In this document: positions 56,601 through 64,000 of the stretch, in pieces
How positions within the stretch are numbered: the stretch's first letter is position 1
Layout of the letters: each line of letters starts with the position of its first letter
From: Paraphysomonas bandaiensis
Taxonomy: Eukaryota; Chrysophyceae
DNA: 64,000 nucleotides
Reading direction: 5' to 3'
NCBI GenBank assembly: GCA_965644295.1
Contig: CBFFRP010000297.1
Location: forward strand, 558,001 to 622,000
Notes under the pieces: generated by a model
Database searches by the model: none
The model's input: the letters and a program-made list of their open reading frames with translations, nothing else
What the model was told of the DNA's origin: nothing
Position numbers and translations under genes: made by a program

Positions 56601-59407
56601 ACGACGGCACTTTGAAAAGACACTATCTGCGAGCAGGCCCTGCTACCTTCCTGGCATTGTCCGTGTGGCGGATATCATTTTCACCACAGGGAGTTTCACA
56701 GTCCTCGAGGCAGCAATTAAGCGCGGAAAGGTTGTTCGTGGTGTTTCAAATATATATTGGATGACATATCATTTTAGGCGGCAAGGATGCTGGATTTGCT
56801 GTTGTACAGGAAAAGTGTTCTAGAATACTTACACAGGGAAAGCGGGATTACATACTCACTTCTCACGTGGCGGGAAAATTCTTGGAAAGAGTCATACGAA
56901 TATTGGAATAATGTTTGCGTCAAGCTATCATTAGACGGGTCGAATGCAAAAAAGGTTTAAACAATATAGAAATATAAAGAATGCTTCTAAGTTATGTAAA
57001 GGTGAAACGTGCATATATCACTTTCGAGTCGGAGGAAGGTTTCTTGCGATGTTTGAAGTATTTCCCTTCAAACACGTTCTCCACGTACTTTCGAAGAGAA
57101 GATGCAACCGTCGATGGAAAAGTTCTTCACGTTTACCCTGCTGAGGTAATGTAGACAGAATAATGTAATAAACGTGTTACATGAGTTGCAGGATCCGAGC
57201 GATATACTGTGGGAAAATCTTGGAACACCTAAGATACAGCAATTTTTGCGGCGATCATTAACGACATTTCTTTTAGTTGCACTACTTGTGGCTACTTATT
57301 TTATCGTAGATAAAGTGGGTTTAGCTTACTTTATTGTTTATTCAACTTACTAAATTCGTTGTGTCAGGCGATTCGATCAGGAGATAAATTCGAAAGTGAA
57401 TTTCCTGACGTAATTGATTGTGATGACTATGAGGTACTATATTCTCGTTGTCCTGGAATTGGTAAATTGAACTGTTTGTGCTCTAGGTGGATTTAAACAG
57501 GGCGAATGTTAATTCCAGCATTGAATCGCTGATAACCTATGAGCGAACTTTACGGGATGTCAATTGGCAGTATTACAACAATTCCAATGGGCGCCAAGGA
57601 TTTCTGCAGTGTTATTGCAGAGAAGTGTATGAGGAGAACGGCTTACATAGGTTAGTGATATCTATATTTCACTTCATGTTCTTGACGCTCATATTCAGTT
57701 TGATGAAATACACATTTCTCAATAGAGAGAAAAATCAAGAAGAAAAGTGGTGCAGAGATATTGTGTTGGGGTTCATCAATCTAACAGTTATTCGATTGGT
57801 AGTTGCAATTGTTGTCGTGTCAGTTAATATTAGTGCGAAATCGATACTAAGAGCCCTAAAGGACTTTGAGAGAAGGAGTTCACATTCAGAAATAAGCCAA
57901 TCAATGACGGCGAAGTTATTCGTTGTACAAGTTGTTAATACGGGATTACTTGTAATCCTTATGAATGGTCGTAGTCCAGTGTTTGAGGATTCGAAAATCA
58001 CTTTCTTGAATGGGAATTACGGTGATTTTACAGTGGAATGGTATGAGGATGTCGGTAAGAGTTTGATGGGCACAATGGCATTGTATATGCTTGGTGTTCA
58101 CGGTTTAAAGTTTGCAATGCTGGTGGTTAACAAGTGGCTGCGTTGGCAAGACAAGCATTTCACATCGGATATTCGCCTGACGTACCAAGTTTCTCAGGAT
58201 CAATTGAACAAACTTTACTTAGGACCAGAATTTGTTATTGAGGTGCGGTATGCAACAGCATTGACAATATGCTTCGTTTGCGTTGCATATGCCCCTGCTA
58301 TGCCCATGATGTACTTAATCGCATCGGCCGCGTTTTTTATCCTGTATTGTGTCGATAAATATTTTTTTCTGAGGGTTTATCGTATTCCTCGAGCTGTTTC
58401 CCCATCTCTTGCACATGCTGTAACGAGGTCTTTATATTTTGCGGCATTTCTAAACCTGGGTGTTGCAATTTGGTCGTTTAGTAGCTTGTTGGTGTTTAAT
58501 CCTGAGGTACCTGTATCAAGGACAACAGTTACCTATGACACGCTGAATTTTGTTACTGTCAGTTTCAGATTTGACCAGTACAACACTTTTCAGGAAAGAG
58601 TTTTCAACAAATATACAGTTGCGTCTTGGGTGGCTCTCTTACCACTTGTGTTGCTTATTATAATGACACTTCTCGTCAGCTTGATGCGTAATTTCAGCCC
58701 CATTGCCCGTATATTCTCGTCGTTTTCCAGTTTTCTACACGTCGAAAGACCATACGAAGGAAACCCAGAGTATTTTGATTCTCTGCCGTTGCCGCTGCTT
58801 AAACGACGCGTTGAAGATGGGATTGGAAAGCGCCATATTTTGCAAAGGTACCGGGAAAGAATAAAGGAATACGAGAATACTCCATCTGATGATAAGCAGG
58901 TACGCATATATAATCTTTGAGAATTAACTATTTTTATCGTACTATTTCATTCAGCTTGAGGGCTTGGAGTCATACGACATTGGAATGAACGAAATATATG
59001 CCGATAAAATAGCGCTTAACAGTGACTACATATTACGCAATCGCCCACCAGATTTGTTTCAACATTATGACCCAAATGCCAGCAACGATAGAATACATGT
59101 AGTCAATGCATTGAACTCGAGCGATCCCCAAGAAAAAGAAAAGGATTCAGCTAGAAATGATGAATTTTATAATGGTCAACGTCATGATGACTCTTCTGTG
59201 ACGCCATCGAAGCAGGATCTGAGAAGTACATCGAGCTCGAAAAAATCGAAAGGCAAAGTGAAAACAATGGGTCGTCGAGACAAGAAGAATGGCACTTTGA
59301 CGAGTACTCGAAGAAATAGAGAAAAAACTTCAGAAAGTTCTTGTAATTTGGTTACGAAGGTGAGTAATGTCTCGGATTTGTTTCAGGACGATGGGCAATA
59401 TCTTTGA
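53619..59407 (+). CDS. OSCA/TMEM63 (CSC1-like)-related multi-spanning membrane protein
   Basis: Multi-exon, roughly 1,650 residues, ATG 53619. The first about 500 residues are disordered and Ser/Pro/Arg-rich with a poly-Pro run. A transmembrane helix follows (SIIFFVMFLVTVTSVIFFV, about 55450). A Cys-rich lumenal domain comes next (about 55690-56230), with CLGKRSCMMIADPDYEYS like a galactose-binding lectin (SUEL) segment. Then a second helix, a cytosolic domain (TFESEEG, FKREDATVDG) and DPSDILWENLG, which resembles the entry to the OSCA 7-TM region. The 7-TM part has YLGPEFVIEVRYATALTICF and AYAPAMPMMYLI with DKYFFLRVYRIPRA. The tail is basic and Ser-rich. OSCA/TMEM63 proteins are mechanosensitive cation channels; channel activity here is inferred. 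Middle exon limits are approximate. Confidence 0.72.
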
Positions 59408-59569
59408 TTTCGCTGTTCTAAGCGATATTGTGTAGCACACATAATATTTTAACTGTTTCAGATGTTTAAGTAATTAGTTTTTTCCTATAACCTTTTGACT
59501 GTTGTTGTTTCAATTGATCACTCCTTCACAGCCAGGAAAATATAGCCTTGTATTTATCTGGTAGACAAT

Positions 59570-60010
59570 GGTGAATGTCTGTTATTAGCAATAGGGGTGT
59601 AAGAGTCAGAACTAATGTAGCAAAACAATTTACCTAACTAGTGTTTAACGCTGATATCATACATTATTTATCGCTACAAAAGCTGCTTGTTGTCACCACT
59701 TTCGCTCCATGTCCTTAAGTGAACAGCCCGGGTGCTTGACTTCAGTAGGCAGCCCAATATCCCGGATACCCATGAGGCTTGATGAGGGCCCATTTCCGGA
59801 CACCTGTTATTCATCAAGGCCCAAAGACGTCTACACAAGTAACACTTATATTATTAATATCCCTTGTACCACAGAAGCATTTAGCTATGAGTAGGCAGAA
59901 CAATATCTGCTGACTATATATGCGGCTCACGTTAGTTTCCCGGAGAAATTTTTCTGGTACCCGCAGAACATCACACGAAAAGGTGCGATTCCGACTTTGT
60001 TGAGGCGGTA
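59570..60010. repeat. Dispersed repeat family A, long copy
   Basis: Joins the part shared with 20720-20870 (AGTCAGAACTAATGTAGCAA) to the part shared with 50650-50945 (CTTCAGTAGGCAGCCCAATA, GTCTACACAAG, GTTTCCCGG). It therefore shows that these partial copies belong to one element. Confidence 0.75.
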
Positions 60011-61289
60011 GACAATGAACACCCACACTACGAGCGTTCTTATGATGTTGTATCATTAGATAGTGCATCATATTATGCAATTAGTAAAAAGTGCCAACCA
60101 TATGTAGTTGATGTCACTGCTTCATAATTTTGCGAACTTCTACTTTACCCAACAGACATGAAGACCCAACTATAGGAAAGGAGAATGTAAAAAAATTATC
60201 CAATATTTGTAAAGATACATATACGTTGCTACAATGAATCAAACATTTTTGACAACGGCTAGAGTAGAGTGTACCTGATTTTAAATAGTGGTAGACTGTT
60301 AACATTTTGTCTCTTATGAAATAACAACAGAGCAGAACTAACTGGAGATAGAAACTTATCCCAGTCTATATAGCCACATCAAAACTTATATTTAATTTTA
60401 TTTGTGTCTCCTATATTCATAGTTCATATTTCTTGGGCTGTTTCAAGTGTGTAGACCTCAACGTGTATATGCCTTCGCTCTATGTAAATTTGTACCAGAA
60501 TAGTACTCTAGATGTGCTATCTTTCGTGTAGAGTTTGCTTGCGTTTTACAAAATATTATTGTTTTAACATTTAGTTAATGTACAGAGCAAAATTTAAGTG
60601 CATATTTTTTACATTCTACACAACGTGGCAACCGCAATGCTCTTTTGTGCTTACTTCTGTGGTTAACCTCTATGTGTGTGTGCATATCTTCTTGTTAGGT
60701 AATATGACTTTATACGTATAGATTCCAATTTATGGAGTGAATGCGGAGTGTTGCAATCTCTTACAGTATCTTCAGTTACTACTCTGACTGAACGATCTCT
60801 TCTGTACTTTGATGTGAATGATTCCCACGATAATCCCACAATTGCTTCCTCTTTCCAGTGTTAAGGGGGTTGTTTTGCCAGAGCTAGGGAACACTATATT
60901 GTATAGTTGTAATATGCATTGTTCGACTGATTAGAAGAAATACATTCATTTTTTTTACTATATATGATATAAAGCTAGCTTTCAATACATTGCTATACTA
61001 AGTATAGCATATGATCATGCGATCTTAGTATCTACAACTAGAATAGATGAATACATTACACGCATGTATTTAGCTGCTGATTGTGTTACTATTGCGATAT
61101 ATTGCACTTTAGTGTCCTGTATAACCATATATATTATACGCATGGCGCACTGATCCTTATATTACAAGGTCGACTCCTTATCTGTATAAATCGTGAAGAT
61201 ATAATGAACTTAGAATGGACAATGGACTACTTAAGTTTCAACACTATGGTTACTATGTTCACATACAATACACACATCTGCTATATTTC

Positions 61290-61346
61290 GAGTGCAATAT
61301 TGGATTTAGAGTGCAATATTGGATTTAGAGTGCAATATTGGATTTA
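61290..61346 (+). repeat. Tandem repeat, 19 bp x 3
   Basis: GAGTGCAATATTGGATTTA three times without interruption; non-coding. Confidence 0.9.
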
Positions 61347-61541
61347 GATGTAACATATAACTCTTAAATTCTGAAACTGCTGTTAGAGACCTTTCCACTT
61401 ATTAGCATAGTTAAATAAATTCATACATCATACACCTAAGGATACATATTGCAGACCAATTTTAACAGCAGCGAATCAATCACAGCTATCAAGGAAAAGT
61501 TCGCTCTCATTACCCGGAATGTAACCAATATAATAATATAG

Positions 61542-62349
61542 TTAAGCTCCATCTGCAACACCACTGGCAAGTTCCCTCTCCGCCGGTTTTACCATGTCTC
61601 CGTCTATCTTAGCGACCTGTGGTATGCGACGCAGAACTTCGATTCGTGCTGCTTCGCGAGTCATGTCCTCATATATCGGATTCCCAACGAATAGCACATC
61701 TCGAAGGTTAGGAAGCCCAGCCTGGCGTATAATAGCTCAATGACATGTACACTTTAACACAGAGATGCACCACAACTCACCAACTTATCCAGCTCACTCC
61801 ATGACTTAATTTGGTTGTTAGATATATATAAAACAGCTAAGTTTCGAAGAACATTAACACCATCCAAACTGTTAATTTGATTATAAGACAACCACAGCTC
61901 CTCAAGTGTTTCCGCAACGTCATCTAATTTCTCGATCTGCAGCAATCAAACTCTTGAATGACAACAGAAAAAACACGAGATAATACGAGTGTACCTTCTT
62001 GATTTGGTTTCTCCCAAGTGATAATATCTTCAGCTTCGACATCCCTGCAAGAGGAATGATTCTATCGATAGCGTTTGTTGATAGTGCCAATCGTCTGATG
62101 AGATTCACATATAGCATCAACAGTAAACTGACAGTTACATCCATTGACTTACTCGCAATTGCGGAGACCGTTAAGAGAACTGTCCATCTTTATTATGGGG
62201 GGAACCTGACAGTAAAGTTTGATATAATCGGCGTCCTCTGCGGACATGTTGTTGGCTGCCTCCCAGTTCTTAAGAGCTTGAGCACAAGTGGTCTGTATAT
62301 GCACATATATGAGAGACAAGCGGGTCATATGCACTGATACAATTACCAT
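61542..62349 (-). CDS. DNAL1: Outer-arm dynein light chain 1 (LC1), leucine-rich repeat protein
   Basis: Five exons (ATG alone at 62349-62347, then 62292-62153, 62094-61995, 61936-61781 and 61721-61542) give 192 residues; animal DNAL1 is 190. The frame reads ALKNWEAANN, IKLYCQVPPIIKMDSSL, LALSTNAIDRI, LKILSLGRNQIKKIEKLDDV, TLEELWLSYNQI, LAVLYISNNQIKSW and LRDVLFVGNPIYEDM, which matches DNAL1 throughout. LC1 binds the motor domain of the gamma/alpha outer-arm heavy chain and the A-tubule, and tunes flagellar beating. As in RPL38, the first intron follows the start codon directly. An exact TACTGCTGTA motif lies at 62642-62651, about 290 bp upstream. Confidence 0.96.
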
Positions 62350-63856
62350 TTTATAAGCAGACTATTCCAAATACTATGAGCAGGTCGTTTATATGAAGTA
62401 AAGTGAGAGTTGGGTTTGTTTAAAGCATTGAGATGAGCTGACAGTGTGAGGGGCTTATATATACACACCTGCATGCATACACGTCTATCTATACATACAT
62501 ATACAGGTAGAGGTACATACACACGTACGTATAGAGAGAGTGATAATGTATGAGATGCTCCGTAGACACACACCCAACCCAACTGACAACATGCGAAACC
62601 GATACTGTACTAGAGTAAATACAGAGATATACAGACAGATGTACTGCTGTACTACGCAATGTAATGTACTGAAGTACAAGGTAATGCAGTACGATTGAAT
62701 TGGGGGATTTTGGGGTGTTATTTTCAAGGGTTTTTGGAATCCCGCTAGCACAATATTCCGGTTTTCATACAAGGCAATGAGATATCATGGATATACAGAG
62801 CAGTGCAGTGTGTTGCATATCTATACATACATGCAGACATCATTGTAAGGTGACATGATCACATCATATTAACTGCACACAACACGTGTCGTGAAGGAAG
62901 AAGGAAGTATTACAACAGTACCCATGCACCTCTTATGTGGCATCAATACAGAGCACTCATAATACAGAGATATCTTTATATGTGGAGAGTGTTGCAGTTA
63001 GAAGATACGGATCATGACTCTTATGTGTTCATAGGTGTTGTTTTTAGTTCAATCTGATGGATGTGTGGTGGAGGGGAACAAGAAGAAGCTGTGAAGGACA
63101 GAAGTAATTACTTCATCAAATAGTAAACTGCCCAAGAAGCCCCAGAATACAACTATAACACAATGTGCGGAGGGTTCGATCTGGAATGTATACAGCCAAT
63201 CTATATTGCATTACAATTCGAAGTATATAAACTCAGCATTGGAAGCCAACAGCCTTAAATTATATACTTGTTTTTTGACTAGTTTGATTGATCAATGCAT
63301 TTGAAGTAGATGGTATATATGAGACCACCAAACAAATAGGTGGCAAGACAGATGTATGAGTAAAACGTAACATAGTCTATTGTGTGACTGCACCAAAGAG
63401 GAGCTTAAAGTGAAAACCAATCAATACTAATTCAATTTCTCTTGTTATCATTTTAAGATATTTGCAGCTGCAATGAAATATCATTTTACAAATCAATTCT
63501 AACCCCAAACATATCGACATCTTATATATTTTGTGTTTTCATCAGTACAATCATAATATAGTTTTCCTATGCAATAAAGAAGATATCCTTGACACTACAC
63601 AATTGCTGTTAAAATATTTCATCACATGTACCCACTATCCTGTAAACCTCCTCGTCCTGCTTACATCTAAAATATTTCACACCCAACGCTCACAACTGGA
63701 GTAGTGCAGCATTATGTACACTAAAATTAAGCCGATTGAAATTTATTCTAATAAATCGGATCTGAAGCATACACAAAAAACGATATGTACTGTACAGAAA
63801 TATATAAAAAATAGTATCGATTTCATACAAAATTAATATATACTGCAATAAAGCGA
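62350..63856. other. Intergenic region, 5' of DNAL1 and 3' of the next minus-strand gene
   Basis: TACATA-rich text near 62460-62530 and the motif at 62642-62651 mark the DNAL1 start region. The rest is AT-rich with no supported gene. Confidence 0.55.
62642..62651. promoter_or_regulatory. Exact TACTGCTGTA motif upstream of DNAL1
   Basis: Reverse-orientation match to the recurrent motif, about 290 bp before the DNAL1 ATG. Confidence 0.5.
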
Positions 63857-64000
63857 CTACAGATTACTTTTCAGCTGTTTCAAAAGTATCGCCATATTCG
63901 AGGCCTCTAAATCTCCACCGGATGTCAGCTGCAACAAAATTGGGCCGACAACAGCAGGATCAGATACCGCTGACCGTGGTATGCACACGCTCACTAAGTC
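63857..64000 (-). CDS. C-terminal end of an unknown protein (5' part outside window)
   Basis: An open frame runs from the right edge to TAG at 63857. It reads LVSVCIPRSAVSDPAVVGPI, then LLQLTSGGDLEASNMAILLK and QLKSNL. The composition looks coding (alternating hydrophobic positions in helices, no stops), but no family is recognised from 47 residues. Confidence 0.5.
   Translation of the reverse strand, partial: DLVSVCIPRSAVSDPAVVGPILLQLTSGGDLEASNMAILLKQLKSNL

Larger units (their letters stand above)
59408..61541. other. Intergenic region with repeat family A and a 19-bp triplet
   Basis: No gene supported. Includes the repeat copy at 59570-60010 and the triplet at 61290-61346. Confidence 0.55.

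Overview
The window is nuclear DNA of a flagellated or ciliated protist. Genes are dense in short GT-AG introns, mostly about 44 to 65 nt, and TAA, TAG and TGA all end reading frames. Cilium genes (NPHP4-like, outer-arm dynein light chain 1, an ASH/MSP-type coiled-coil protein), a cyclic-nucleotide-dependent kinase with three binding domains and an OSCA/TMEM63-like membrane protein suggest a stramenopile or alveolate (SAR) lineage. An oomycete-like stramenopile fits the hAT and CENP-B-type elements, but I cannot fix the species from sequence alone.

Layout: 1-5111 (-) coiled-coil gene, running off the left edge; 7186-8696 (+) casein kinase 1; 9766-10620 (-) hAT relic; 12406-13194 (-) protein with ubiquitin-like ends around a WHTHIL-type domain; 13735-16366 (+) PKG-like kinase; 16732-18920 (-) CC2D1/Lgd-like protein; 19385-20534 (+) secreted RCC1-like protein; 21513-28151 a tandem duplication of about 3.2 kb, each copy with a divergent pair of secreted-protein genes; 29242-29621 (-) RPL38; 30009-30593 (+) CENP-B-type DNA-binding protein; 30760-31090 a broken copy of part of the neighbouring NPHP4-like gene; 31560-32612 (-) CaMK-type kinase; 33292-41883 (+) NPHP4-like protein with an inserted EF-hand array; 42548-43651 (-) sorbitol dehydrogenase; 44476-47358 (+) mRNA cap guanine-N7 methyltransferase with a 22-unit SP-rich tail; 47829-49109 an element with long inverted repeats; 51340-52130 a copia-like integrase relic; 53619-59407 (+) OSCA/TMEM63-like membrane protein; 61542-62349 (-) DNAL1; 63857-64000 (-) the C-terminus of an unknown gene.

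The genes do not form an operon. Common threads are cilium structure, signalling kinases and membrane/secretory proteins. Several start regions share a 10-bp pseudo-palindrome, TACAGCAGTA, which looks like a promoter element. The strongest unusual items are the cap methyltransferase with a CTD-like tail, the NPHP4-EF-hand fusion, the protein with separated ubiquitin pieces, and the duplicated secreted gene pair with a possible 18-nt intron.
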